NCBI RefSeq assembly: GCF_020443705.1
Contig: NZ_JAIZZK010000020.1
Span: forward strand, 1-64,000
Direction: 5' to 3'
DNA length: 64,000 nt
Source: Clostridium algoriphilum
GTDB taxonomy: Bacteria; Bacillota; Clostridia; Clostridiales; Clostridiaceae
The position numbers and the translations under genes were made by a program. Of this stretch, positions 55,690 through 64,000 are shown piece after piece. The stretch's first letter is position 1. The number at the start of each line of letters is the position of its first letter. The notes beneath the pieces are model-generated. The model made no database searches. It was given only the letters and a program-made list of their open reading frames with translations, and was not told the origin of the DNA.

Positions 55690-55726
55690 AGAAGGAGGGA
55701 CCCCAAATGAAAAAAAAAAATTAGTA

Positions 55727-56863
55727 ATGCTAATTTTAATTATAACTATATGTCCTATTATATTATGTGGATGTTGGAACTATAGTGAAATAGATACTTT
55801 AGCAATAGTATCCGGTATAGCAATAGATAAAGATCCTATATCAAATAAATATATAGTTACAGCAGAAATTATAACCACACAAGATCCTGGTACTACATCA
55901 ATTATAAGTCCTGAGCTTTATAGCTCCCAAGGTGACAGTATCCTTAGCGCGGTGAGAAGTATGATAGAAACAACTGGTCTGAAACTTTTTTGGAGTGATA
56001 CTAAGGTGATAATAATAAGTGAATCCGTAGCGAATGAAGGTATAATTCCTGTAATTGATTGGACTAACAGATCCTCTGACCTTCGACCAGATATGTGGAT
56101 GCTAATATCAAAGGAGAATAGCGCTGCTGAGATTTTAAAAGTTAAGAATAAGCTTAATCAAGTAGTTTCTTTTCGTCTTGATGAAACCATGAAATCAGGA
56201 ACCATACGTCCTAGATATCCTAAATCGAAAATATGGTTATTTGTAGATGATCTATCTTCTGAAGGAAAGTCTCAAGCAGTGGCTACAGTTTCAAACGAGC
56301 TTTATGATGGTTCTATGTTTTCTCGTGTTAATGGTTCTGCTATCTTCAAATCAGATAAACTTGTAGGATATCTAGATGGAAAAGAAACCTTATATACAAA
56401 TTTCATTAATAATAATATAAAGGAAGGAGTAATTAATTTTCAAAATCTTTCAGGCTCTGACACCGGAATAACTTTAGAATTGCATGAAAGTAAGACTAAA
56501 TTAACCCCATCTTATAGAAACGAAACTGCATCACTTTTAATTGATATATACCCAGTTGTAACTATAGAAGAAATTACAGGAAGTAAAGACTTTATAAACG
56601 CTGAAAACTTAAAGATACTTCAAAGTGAAGTTGAAAAGACAATGGCGAATGAGATGCAGTTTTTAATTAATAAATTACAGAAAAATTATGATTCCGATAT
56701 ACTAGGTTTCCATGAGATCTTTGCTAAAGAAAAACCAAAAGTATATGAGAGTTTTAAAAAAAATAGGAAAAATATTTTTTCAAATATAAAGACTCGAGTT
56801 AACGTACACTTAATAATAAAGGGTACTGGTAAAACAAACAATTCTATTCCTACAACAAAATAA
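55727..56863 (+). CDS. GerC-family germination lipoprotein, start disturbed at a poly-A tract
   Basis: 378 residues from ATG 55727, but the best start signal is ATG 55707 (GGAGG at 55694-55698). After it 11 A residues lead out of frame to a TAG; one extra A would give a normal lipoprotein leader MKKKKLVMLILIITICPIIL then C-G-C. The lipobox Cys is near CGCW, typical of GerXC. Family motifs include WNYSEIDTLAIVSGIAIDKD and DLRPDMWMLIS. The C subunit anchors on the outer face and is needed for receptor function. Translation may depend on slippage at the A tract. Confidence 0.88.
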   Translation: MLILIITICPIILCGCWNYSEIDTLAIVSGIAIDKDPISNKYIVTAEIITTQDPGTTSIISPELYSSQGDSILSAVRSMIETTGLKLFWSDTKVIIISESVANEGIIPVIDWTNRSSDLRPDMWMLISKENSAAEILKVKNKLNQVVSFRLDETMKSGTIRPRYPKSKIWLFVDDLSSEGKSQAVATVSNELYDGSMFSRVNGSAIFKSDKLVGYLDGKETLYTNFINNNIKEGVINFQNLSGSDTGITLELHESKTKLTPSYRNETASLLIDIYPVVTIEEITGSKDFINAENLKILQSEVEKTMANEMQFLINKLQKNYDSDILGFHEIFAKEKPKVYESFKKNRKNIFSNIKTRVNVHLIIKGTGKTNNSIPTTK

Positions 56864-56881
56864 TCAAAGGGGAAATTATAG

Positions 56882-57097
56882 ATGTTTTTATTTGTAATAA
56901 TTGCATATTTAATCGTAATAATTCTAGAAACTAGAATGCTATGGAAACAAAAATATAAGAAAAAAATAATGTTTTATCTTGCTATGATTATATTTTCAAT
57001 GATAATTAGCATTCTTCTGTCTTTAGGTGTACAGTTACCAAGTCCATCAAACCTAATAAAAAACATTGTACTGTCAATACTTAGTAAGATTAATTAA
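56882..57097 (+). CDS. Small two-helix membrane protein of the ger operon
   Basis: 71 residues with two hydrophobic helices (MFLFVIIAYLIVIILETRML and IMFYLAMIIFSMIISILLSL) separated by a basic loop (WKQKYKKK), and a short amphipathic C-terminus. It starts 18 bases after gerC with ribosome site AGGGGAAATT. Small membrane proteins in ger operons (sometimes called GerD-like or GerXD) modulate receptor assembly; I cannot name a family. Confidence 0.65.
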   Translation: MFLFVIIAYLIVIILETRMLWKQKYKKKIMFYLAMIIFSMIISILLSLGVQLPSPSNLIKNIVLSILSKIN

Positions 57098-57128
57098 CCT
57101 TTTTACTTACTGATTATTATGTTAAATA

Positions 57129-57306
57129 GATAGTGTTAACTAACTTATGAAAAAACAAGAATGTAAATAGTAGGGTTTTGATTGCACATTGAAAAGTGAA
57201 AAAATACTTTGAAGAAATACAATGTAGTTTTATTTGTAGCTAAGTTCTAAACCCTTGCTAAGGCAAGGATTCAAATAAATAAAACAAAGATAGTGTTAAC
57301 ACTATC
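57129..57306. repeat. GATAGTGTTAAC repeats, the second a perfect 18-bp palindrome
   Basis: GATAGTGTTAAC lies at 57129-57140 (plus strand). GATAGTGTTAACACTATC at 57289-57306 is palindromic and contains the same half-site. Both flanks have TTAAATAG. They resemble operators of a dimeric regulator or the ends of a small repeat. Confidence 0.45.
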
Positions 57307-57307
57307 G

Positions 57308-57483
57308 TTAAATAGGTTCTGCTATAATTATATGAAGATTTGTTATCACTATTTTGTGAACTCATCATTTGTCTGTTAACATCATTGTTAGTTGAATTAT
57401 TTCTACATGTTGCATATGCAACCGAAATTCCTCCTACTGTTAGGATGCCTGCTATTGTTAATAGCCATAACTTTATTTTTCAT
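57308..57483 (-). pseudogene. N-terminal fragment of the signal-peptide protein found at the right edge
   Basis: A minus-strand frame encodes KLWLLTIAGILTVGGISVAY then ATCRNNSTNNDVNRQMMSSQ and NSDNKSSYNYSRT. It matches the gene running off the right edge (ISSQNNDNKSSNNYTNSI). The ATG at 57481-57483 is followed by five A where six would keep frame, so it also carries a start-proximal frameshift. The C-terminal part of the gene is missing. It is a truncated duplicate. Confidence 0.6.
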
Positions 57484-57822
57484 TTAATATCACTCCTCTA
57501 ATTTTTTTCTGTTATTGTTTTTCTCAATACATTTATTCTACTACTTAATTTTGGAGTAATTATGAAGCTAATACTTTCCTTCTAAATAAGAAAAACATTG
57601 GGGATATAAAATTGAAAAAATTAAAGAAATGTATGATAATTTTATAAAGGTATGGAAAAAGCAAATTGTATATAATCTAAGTTTAATATTAATATTATTT
57701 ATGAGTTTAGTAGAACATATTCATATGAAGATAATATGAATATTAGATGCTCAAATTATATAACCCTTTACTTGCACATTTAGCTCTTATTTGAATATAT
57801 ATAATAGTGTAATAATCTTTGG

Positions 57823-58035
57823 ATGACCACTTATATGAACTCAATGTATAATATGTATGATATGTATGGTATGGACATACCAATGATTCCTAGAAACATG
57901 ATGCCTATGCCTATGCCCATGCCTATGGATATGAAGATGCACATGCTTCACACGTGCATGAATACTATGAAAATAATGGAGAAAATGATGAACGAAATGA
58001 TGGAGAAAATGACGAAGGATGAAATGCACAAATAA
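57823..58035 (+). CDS. Methionine-rich small protein
   Basis: 70 residues (66 from the alternative ATG 57835, for which GGATG upstream could serve as ribosome site). About 24 of 66 residues are Met, with runs such as NMMPMPMPMPMDMKMHM and KMMNEMMEKM, plus His and one Cys. Such Met-rich stretches bind Cu(I) or Ag(I). No signal peptide. Neighbours include an HMA-like protein, a SHOCT protein and a P-type ATPase, so a metal role is plausible. Low complexity makes family assignment impossible. Confidence 0.55.
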   Translation: MTTYMNSMYNMYDMYGMDIPMIPRNMMPMPMPMPMDMKMHMLHTCMNTMKIMEKMMNEMMEKMTKDEMHK

Positions 58036-58504
58036 AGTTAATCTATTTTCTATTATTTTAGTTACTTAAATGATGTATAATTTCGTTAGTGAAGGGGCTG
58101 TCTCAAAATACATTTTGTACCCAGTTTTACCTGAAAATACGCTGTACAAAAATGCTGCGGATGTTCCAATTGATATTAATGATTGAATCCATATTGGGAC
58201 TTATAATGCCTGTTCTTCGTCTTCAATAATTAATTCAACGAGCACTCTAAAATAATTACCGCCCAGTGATTTCTCATCCAAATTATATAATTAAACGCTT
58301 GTGTTAAGAATTAGTTAAGGTTCTCATATTATATTATTAAATATAAAATAAAAATCCACATTGCTGATTTTAGTAAGCAATGTGGATTTCTATAATTTAG
58401 GCTTCAAAGTCACATTAAAATAAATAGTAAATCAATATGCTGTTTTATTTATCTTAACTTAGCTATACAGCCATTTTCTCTTCTGATTCTGAATCAACCT
58501 GTTC
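58036..58504. other. Intergenic region with IS-end-like sequence and terminator
   Basis: About 470 bases. GGGGCTGTCTCAAAA near 58095 resembles the outer end of some insertion sequences, but no transposase follows. A terminator for the minus-strand P-ATPase lies at 58352-58389. Confidence 0.4.
58352..58389 (-). terminator. Terminator of the P-type ATPase gene
   Basis: AAATCCACATTGCT (58352-58365) pairs perfectly with AGCAATGTGGATTT (58376-58389); on the minus strand a T-rich run follows. Confidence 0.8.
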
Positions 58505-61249
58505 CTATTTCTTAACAAGAGGTTTGCTAATTAATTTCACAATTTCATTTACTACTATTACAAGTGAAGCTAATAAAATTATCTTTAGCCACATAGTAAT
58601 AGTTAGTGGTACTGCATTAAAGAATTTTGCGAATACTTCAGTTACAAATATTTGTGTTACTGCTGTAGCCGTAATTATCTTTAAGAATATAGTATTTTTT
58701 ATAAGGTTCTTAAATATGCTATCCGTTCCAAATTCTCTGCAGTTGAAAGCATTAAATAAAGCACTAAAAGCAAATAATGCAAATAATACAGTCTGCATTT
58801 CATTTGGTTCTGTGATCCCATCTTTAGGGAAACCCGCTCCTAGTATATCAAATTTCATCTGAATCATAATAACAGAGGTTATATATAATGCATTGAGAAC
58901 CATACTCTTAAACATTTGTTTAGTTATAATACTGGCATTTCTATTTGTAGGTTTTCTGTTTAAAACAGCAGCTCTTACTGGTTCTAGTCCAAGTGAAAGT
59001 GCTGGTAGACCATCCATTATGATGTTTACCCACAATAGTTGAATTGTAGTAAATGGCATTTGAAAATCAAATACTACAGATAAAATTGCTGTTAAAAATG
59101 CAATTATATTTACAGTTATCTGGAATTGAATAAATCTTTGGAAGTTCTCATAAATACCTCTTCCCCACTTAATTCCTTTTACAATAGTTCCAAAACTATC
59201 ATCTGTTAAAATTATATCTGCTGCATTTTTACTAACTTCAGTTCCAGCTATACCCATAGCAATTCCTACATCTGCTTTTGTAAGCGCTGGGGCATCGTTT
59301 ATACCATCGCCTGTTACTGCAACCACTTCACCATTTTTTTGAAGAGCTTCAACTATTCTCATTTTTGTATCAGGTTTGGAACGGGCTACTATTGAAATAG
59401 TAGTTATTTCGTGCCTAAGCTCCTCCTCTGATAATGTATCTATATAAGTAGCCTCTACTGCCCTAAAGCTGCCTTCAAGAAGTCCCAAATCTTCTCCTAT
59501 AGCAATAGCTGTATTAATGTTATCTCCTGTAAGCATTTTTGTAGCGACCCCTGCTTTTCTAGCAGTTTCTATTGCTTCGTTAACATCAAGCCTTAAAGGA
59601 TCTCTTATTCCTACGAATCCTGTAAATACTAAATCATTTTCTAAAGTACCCAGCACTGATGCTATAGCTACTTCTTCGCTTAAATTGCCATATGCAAACC
59701 CAAGTACCCTCATAGATTTTTTTTGAAGTTTTTCTATTTCAACTAATATCTCGCGTCTTCTAGATTCATCTAACTCCACTTCGATGCAATTAACATGTTC
59801 ATATTTACATAAATCAAGAATTATTTCCGGTGCTCCTTTTGTTAATACTGTGGAACCTTCTTCCTCTTCGATAACCGTACTCATTCTTTTACTCTTTGAA
59901 CTAAATGGAATCTGATGAGCTATTTTTGCATTTTGCCTTTCTTGTACATAATCACAGGCGTCATTGTACAAAAGAAGGGCACATTCTGTTGCACTACCTA
60001 AATATTTAATTTCTGAATCATCTTTCTCTATATCTGCTGTTGAATTCACAAGACAATTATCAATAAAATAGTTATTACTCTCGCTTAATTCATCTCTTTC
60101 TCTGAACTTACCGTTTAAATAAACTTTTTCTACAGTCATTCTATTTTGAGTAAGTGTACCTGTTTTGTCTGAGCATATTACACTCACAGAACCTATTGTT
60201 TCACAGGCTTCTTTTTTAGTAACAAGTGCATTTATCTTGGCCATTTTCTGCATAGTTATTGCAAGTGTCATATTTATCATTGTTGGAAGTCCTTCTGGAA
60301 CTGCCGCAACAATTAAAGCAACACATACAACAAACGCAGTTTTTATTGGTCCCACTGACTATAAAAATGCAAACACACTTGTGGTTTCTGGCGATATCTC
60401 ATTTGCAACCACCAATTTTATAATCATTACTATAAATAATATTGTGGCTATAGCACTTGATACTTTTGAAATATTTCCACCTAAATCTCCTAGTTTTGTT
60501 TGAAGCGGTGTCGGTAAATCACTTTCTTTAAGGTTTCTAGCTATTTCTCCCATTTCAGATTTATCACCAGTAGATGTAACTACAAAGCTAGCTCTACCGT
60601 AAGCTACAAGTGTTCCTCCGAAAACCATATTCTTTTGTTTTGCAGGAATTGGGTCTTGCACAATAGTTTTATCTTTAGCTTTAATGTGTTCCATTTCTAT
60701 TACAAGTTCTGAATCTTTACTTACGTCCTCTGATTCCCCTGTAAGCATATCTTCTCTAACCATTAAATCTATTCCATTTACAAGTCTTCCATCAACCGGA
60801 ACCATATCCCCAGTCTCAATTGAAACTAAATCACCAGGTACCAAATCAATTTTATTAACTTGCATTATCTTTCCATTACGTAATACTTTTATCTCTATAT
60901 TTTCTGTCATTTTCGATAATGCATCTGCCGCCTTTTGTGATTTTCCTTCTGTAAATATTCCGATACCAAGTCCTATAGCTACTGCACATACTATGCCAAT
61001 AGCATCTGCAAACTCTCCTACGAGTGCACTGATTACAGCTGCCACTAATAGTATTATCATCATAGGCTCAGTTATTGCGTCTTTAACACTGTCCCAAATA
61101 GAACCTTTTTCTTGTTTAGTAAATTCATTAGTACCATACTTCTCTAGTCTTTCTCTAACATCAGAACTAGATAACCCCTTACTACTATCAACTTTAAGTT
61201 CATTTAAGACTTTTGAACTTTCTTCATTAAAGTACTTCATGTTATCCAC
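58505..61249 (-). pseudogene. Ca2+-type P-type ATPase split by an in-frame amber codon
   Basis: 914 codons in one frame, interrupted only by TAG at 60359-60361. The N-terminal half (58-kb side excluded, 61249-60362, 296 residues) has the cation-ATPase N-domain, helices 1-3 and the TGES loop (MLTGESEDV). After TAG-TCA a GTG at 60355 could restart, giving 616 residues with VAAVPEGLPT, the phosphorylation site CSDKTGTLTQNRMT, TGDGINDAPALTKAD and the C-terminal helices. It resembles PMCA/SERCA-type bacterial Ca2+ exporters. Unless suppressed or reinitiated, the pump is inactive. Ribosome site AAAGGTGG. Confidence 0.88.
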
Positions 61250-61659
61250 CTTTCTTTGATTATAGTTTTATTATCTCCTAAGTGTGATACTGATACTGCA
61301 CTTCTAATTTTGAATTATTATGAAAAATAAAATTATAACGTTATTTTTATTTAATATCACTCCTCGTTTTTTCTTCATATCATTATATTACTACTCAATT
61401 GTGTAGTGATTATGAAGCTGATAATATATTAAATTTTATATTTATTTATAAAATATTTTATGTCAATAAAAAACCTCATTGAAGGTTAGAAACTTATTTA
61501 TGAATAAATAAAATAAATGAAAAATAACCTATTGATGAGTATATTCATAGGTATAATATGAAAGCATTACGGAATAATATTATTATTAAATGACGATAGT
61601 GATTGGCAATTTAGAGTTATTTAATTTGTGTATGTACATTTTATATTTCGTGTATAATA

Positions 61660-61890
61660 CCATATTTAGCATATAGCTAAAACATTTATGGTTATCTACA
61701 TATCATCTACACACAAACGGTGAGGACGGAACTTCTTCAAGATGAAGCATTAAAAATACAAATTAATCGGTCCCTAAAAAGCTACAGATAGATAGCATGT
61801 TTATGGATATTAGAAAAGAATTGGTTAATAAAAATAAACTATATAAATAAAGTAACCGCTGAGGAGGCGACCCCTTCGTGGTTATTTTTA
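61660..61890 (+). ncRNA. Candidate structured RNA with terminator
   Basis: A TATAAT box (61653-61658) precedes about 230 bases with an internal hairpin (CTTCAAGATGAAG near 61735), GC-richer islands (CGGTGAGGACGGAAC, CGGTCCC), a tiny frame MFMDIRKELVNKNKLYK (61797-61850) and a terminator at 61852-61890 (GTAACC / GGTTAT stem, T-run). No gene follows within 360 bases, so it may be a regulatory RNA or a leader that lost its gene. It matches no riboswitch class I know. Confidence 0.35.
61852..61890 (+). terminator. Terminator of the candidate RNA
   Basis: GTAACCGC pairs with GTGGTTAT and GG with CC inside, followed by TTTTTATTTTAT. Confidence 0.6.
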
Positions 61891-62256
61891 TTTTATCATT
61901 ATTATAAACCTTCCCTATCTACTTTATTGGACCTTTATTGTCTGAACAAACCTCTGTTAGGTTTAATACTGATTCCCTTATTTCTTTTACCCTAACGTCC
62001 TCATGCCCTAAAAGTTTAATTTGCCAATATAGTCTATCCGCATCATGATGTTCGTCTTCAGCGTAAAATACTATCGTTGATTTCTCTGCTGCACCGCCTT
62101 TGATAGTGACTCTTCAATTTTTTCCTTTGATACTCTATATCCTCCAATTTCTTCATTAAGAGTTACTTTTTAACCTGTAGCTTTTATATTTTTTTGTTTT
62201 TTCTTCATATAGTACACATATAAATTTGGTATTATCCTAACAAGGAGGCATATAAA

Positions 62257-62496
62257 ATGAAATATTATACAGTCAACTTTAAACAATATAATATGTTATG
62301 TGATAAATGTTTAATTAACGTAATTAAGTGTCTAAGTAATCTTCATGGAATAGATGGCTTAGATATAAGTTTAGAATCCAAAAAAATAAAAATTATATAT
62401 AAGGATAAGACAATTTCTAAAAAAATGATACAAGATACGGTTAACGAAACAATCCTTACCGGTAAAGTCAAAAATATATATGGCATTAACTCATAA
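62257..62496 (+). CDS. HMA-like metal-binding protein
   Basis: 79 residues. The beta-alpha-beta-beta-alpha-beta pattern of heavy-metal-associated domains is visible: YYTVNFKQYNMLCDKCLINV carries the CxxC (CDKC near residue 15), then HGIDGLDISLESKKIKIIY and ISKKMIQDTVNETI. The usual GMTC is replaced by NMLC. It may carry Cu(I) or Zn(II). The start follows AAGGAGG. It is a solitary gene next to a metal-ATPase and a Met-rich protein gene. Confidence 0.75.
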   Translation: MKYYTVNFKQYNMLCDKCLINVIKCLSNLHGIDGLDISLESKKIKIIYKDKTISKKMIQDTVNETILTGKVKNIYGINS

Positions 62497-62523
62497 TACT
62501 GATAAAAAATAGATCAATTCAAA

Positions 62524-62578
62524 AGTCATGTTAAAAGTGGGAATTGCCGATTACTTTTTTGACATGACTAAATTTTTT
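62524..62578 (+). terminator. Terminator of the HMA-like gene
   Basis: AGTCATGT (62524-62531) pairs with ACATGACT (62562-62569), with internal AAAAGT / ACTTTT pairing, then a T-run. Confidence 0.7.
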
Positions 62579-62589
62579 TGTAATTTATT

Positions 62590-62635
62590 AATAAAGCTCA
62601 AGACATATTTCATAGTCTTGGGCTTTATTTTTAAA
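62590..62635. terminator. Second strong hairpin terminator
   Basis: AATAAAGC-T-CAAGAC pairs with GTCTTG-G-GCTTTATT around a 10-base loop, followed by TTTTT. It lies only 12 bases after the preceding terminator. Confidence 0.7.
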
Positions 62636-63156
62636 GTTGATTATCTTTATTATTATGACTAGATTTTCCGACTTTGATGCTTTAATCATCATTTGTATCA
62701 TAAAAAGCATCATTATTAGGACTAAATCTATGTCAATTGTATAGTAACTGGGGTCAAGTAATGAATTCATCAACTTGCGCAACTTAAATTAATAAAGTCA
62801 GCAGTGAAGTTAACACCGATGTTTAAACAACTATACTATTTTGATATTCAATATCTGAGTATTGTGGAAAAATCAGGTTATAGCAAAGCTAAAATAGTAA
62901 AAAACTATGATTATGGTATAAACTATCTCTTAATCCCTAAATATCAAGAATTTGCGCTTCCATTTATTCAATATGTTCTTTCGGAATAATTACTGGCAGT
63001 TTGATACTTAATTAGATACTAACATCCAAATACTACCATAAGAATTCTTCTATCATACTGCCTTATTAATAGTAGCGATTATGATTTTTAGTATATAACA
63101 TTTATACTCATAGATAAGAGATTGATCAGAAAAAAACTTATATAGAATAAGCTTCA

Positions 63157-63207
63157 AATAAACAGAAGACCAAGTATTTTATAACAATACTTGGTCTTCT
63201 GTTTATT
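63157..63207. terminator. 22-bp perfect hairpin
   Basis: Arms 63157-63178 and 63186-63207 are exact reverse complements around a 7-base loop. Likely a bidirectional terminator. Confidence 0.7.
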
Positions 63208-63210
63208 ATG

Positions 63211-63252
63211 AAATTCAAGTTCAAGACTTGACATATGCCTTGAGCTTGAATT
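63211..63252. repeat. Second hairpin, AATTCAAG arms
   Basis: AATTCAAG-T-TCAAG at the left pairs with CTTGA-G-CTTGAATT at the right, around a loop of about 14 bases. It follows the preceding hairpin by three bases. Confidence 0.5.
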
Positions 63253-63349
63253 ATAGTGTTCTTTCTCTGCCATTGGATCATTTCTAACAGCAATCTCAGC
63301 TATTCATTTGCTGTGGGTATAACAGTTAAATTTTATTTCTAGAATTTTT

Positions 63350-63589
63350 TTAAGATTTACCATTTAAAAGTATATTTTTTTTACTCTTATATTCTTCCTC
63401 CTTTATTTCTCCACGAGCAAATCTTTCACTTAAGATATTCAAGGAATCATCTGTAGTTTCTATATATTTAGCATTGTTTTGTTCTTGCCTAGAGCCTACA
63501 TATATAATAATCCCAATTAAAATTATAGGGATAATCATCATTCCAAACCAACCTCCCATCATATTATATCCATATCCGTAGCCCATCAT
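63350..63589 (-). CDS. SHOCT-domain single-pass membrane protein
   Basis: 79 residues. The N-terminus is Met/Gly/Tyr-rich (MMGYGYGYNMMGGWFGMM), then a membrane helix (IIPIILIGIIIYVG). The C-terminal SHOCT motif is LNILSERFARGEIKEEEYKS. SHOCT proteins with Met-rich ends often accompany copper or membrane-stress genes. GGAAGGATG precedes the start. It is the second gene of an operon with the Met/Asp-rich gene at the right edge. Confidence 0.82.
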   Translation of the reverse strand: MMGYGYGYNMMGGWFGMMIIPIILIGIIIYVGSRQEQNNAKYIETTDDSLNILSERFARGEIKEEEYKSKKNILLNGKS

Positions 63590-63650
63590 ATAAAATCATC
63601 CTTCCATTATCTTTATATTATTATTATTATTTTAATTAAATGCTAGAACA

Positions 63651-64000
63651 TTATCTTCCCATCATACTTCCATGAAACCCTATCATATCTTCTCTGCCTA
63701 TGGATTCCATCATATTAGCCATTGACCCATATCCATTTTCTTCTATTATATCAATCATTTTTTTATAGTCATCATCACTTATGTTATTCATGATGTCGTT
63801 CATAGAATCAAAATCTCTGTTTTCAATTGCTTTTGCTTCATCACTGAACCCGATTAACTTTATCATATCGTTATAACTGTCTTTTGATTGAGTCCCACCA
63901 TTTTGATCACCCATTATCGAATTTGTATAATTATTTGATGATTTATTGTCATTATTTTGTGAACTAATTATTGGTGTTTTGAAGTTGTCGAAAGTTGTAT
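63651..64000 (-). CDS. Secreted protein of unknown function (5' end beyond the window)
   Basis: The frame is open to the window edge; 116 codons are visible. A Ser/Asn-rich linker (ISSQNNDNKSSNNYTNSIMG) leads to a helical acidic domain (YNDMIKLIGFSDEAKAIENR, DDDYKKMIDIIEENGYGSMA) and a Met/Gly end (MIGFHGSMMGR). A related N-terminal fragment with signal peptide lies at 57.3-57.5 kb, so this protein is probably exported. It lies upstream of the SHOCT gene; the two likely act together, perhaps in metal handling. Confidence 0.7.
   Translation of the reverse strand, partial: TTFDNFKTPIISSQNNDNKSSNNYTNSIMGDQNGGTQSKDSYNDMIKLIGFSDEAKAIENRDFDSMNDIMNNISDDDYKKMIDIIEENGYGSMANMMESIGREDMIGFHGSMMGR

Larger units (their letters stand above)
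57098..57822. other. Intergenic region with repeats and a broken gene copy
   Basis: About 725 bases. It contains repeat elements at 57129 and 57289, the N-terminal gene fragment at 57308-57483 and its upstream block (57484-57575) that recurs near 61.33-61.43 kb. No intact gene. Confidence 0.5.
61250..62256. other. Long intergenic region with a duplicated leader and a candidate RNA
   Basis: About 1 kb without an intact gene. It includes a block (about 61318-61430) similar to the leader of the broken gene at 57.5 kb, a candidate transcript with terminator (61660-61890) and, after it, coding-like debris with stops (about 61920-62200) whose family I cannot identify. Confidence 0.45.
62636..63349. 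other. Intergenic region with two strong hairpins and a weak frame
   Basis: About 700 bases. A 61-codon plus-strand frame (62804-62989; KLTPMFKQLYYFDIQYLSIV) has no ribosome site and no family and is probably debris. Hairpins at 63157-63207 and 63211-63252 lie just downstream of the SHOCT gene on the minus strand. Confidence 0.4.

Noticed and set aside
58094-58112. Insertion sequence
   Set aside because: Only one end-like sequence (GGGGCTGTCTCAAAA) is seen, with no transposase or second end, so an IS cannot be annotated.
60355-60361. Pyrrolysine at the TAG codon
   Set aside because: No pyl genes are seen, and P-type ATPases do not use pyrrolysine. A simple nonsense mutation is more likely.
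61690-61890. M-box, SAM or yybP-ykoY riboswitch
   Set aside because: GGTGAGG recalls the M-box, but the remaining conserved elements are missing and no transporter gene follows on that strand.
62804-62989. A 61-residue protein in the right intergenic region
   Set aside because: No ribosome site and no conserved features. It may be debris; it is only mentioned in the intergenic entry.
1-64000. tRNA or rRNA genes
   Set aside because: No cloverleaf with a GTTCRANNC arm and no conserved rRNA stretches were found on reading both strands.

Overview
The window is a low-GC Firmicutes chromosome segment, most likely from Clostridium in the broad sense. The support is its AT-rich coding, strong GGAGG ribosome sites, a T-box leader, a preQ1 riboswitch, GerA-type spore germination genes and a YabE-like 3D-domain protein. 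I see no rRNA, tRNA or CRISPR array.

Layout. 1-2.6 kb: the tail of an unknown gene and a secreted beta-lactamase-fold serine hydrolase. 2.6-12.2 kb: an accessory region of mostly single-gene units (lipase-like hydrolase, ferredoxin-nitroreductase with a divergent HxlR regulator, two GNATs, an ASCH protein, a glyoxalase-fold protein, a zinc-ribbon nuclease, unknowns). These are separated by copies of one related hairpin and interspersed with gene remnants, including a serine recombinase scrap. 12.4-19.7 kb: a decaying integrative element whose replication and conjugation-type genes are broken (topB tail, DnaB helicase with an internal stop, several frameshifted small genes), while the repressor and tyrosine integrase remain intact. 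19.7-27 kb: a SWIM-SNF2 helicase, a 3D-domain cell-wall protein and an ABC-2 exporter.

27.1-31.5 kb: a preQ1-I riboswitch and terminator control an operon of a 2-hydroxyacyl-CoA-dehydratase-like iron-sulfur protein, its ATPase activator, queD, queE, folE and queC. No queF lies in the window. The dehydratase/activator pair is therefore a candidate for a reductive step of queuosine synthesis, which I regard as the most interesting system here.

31.6-53.4 kb: ordinary chromosome with a nucleotidase-like HAD protein, a PAS histidine kinase behind a long palindrome, GNAT and permuted-papain proteins, an AraC regulator, two MATE exporters, an S51-like protein with Cys at the usual Ser position, T-box-controlled gltX, a heterodimeric ABC exporter, and a second SNF2 helicase next to a separate SWIM protein. 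53.7-57.1 kb: a zinc-ribbon protein and a gerA-gerC-small-membrane-protein cluster, with the gerC start disturbed at a poly-A tract. 57.1-64 kb: a probable metal-homeostasis region (Met-rich protein, Ca2+-type P-ATPase split by one amber codon, HMA-like protein, SHOCT protein) with duplicated gene fragments, strong hairpins and a candidate structured RNA.
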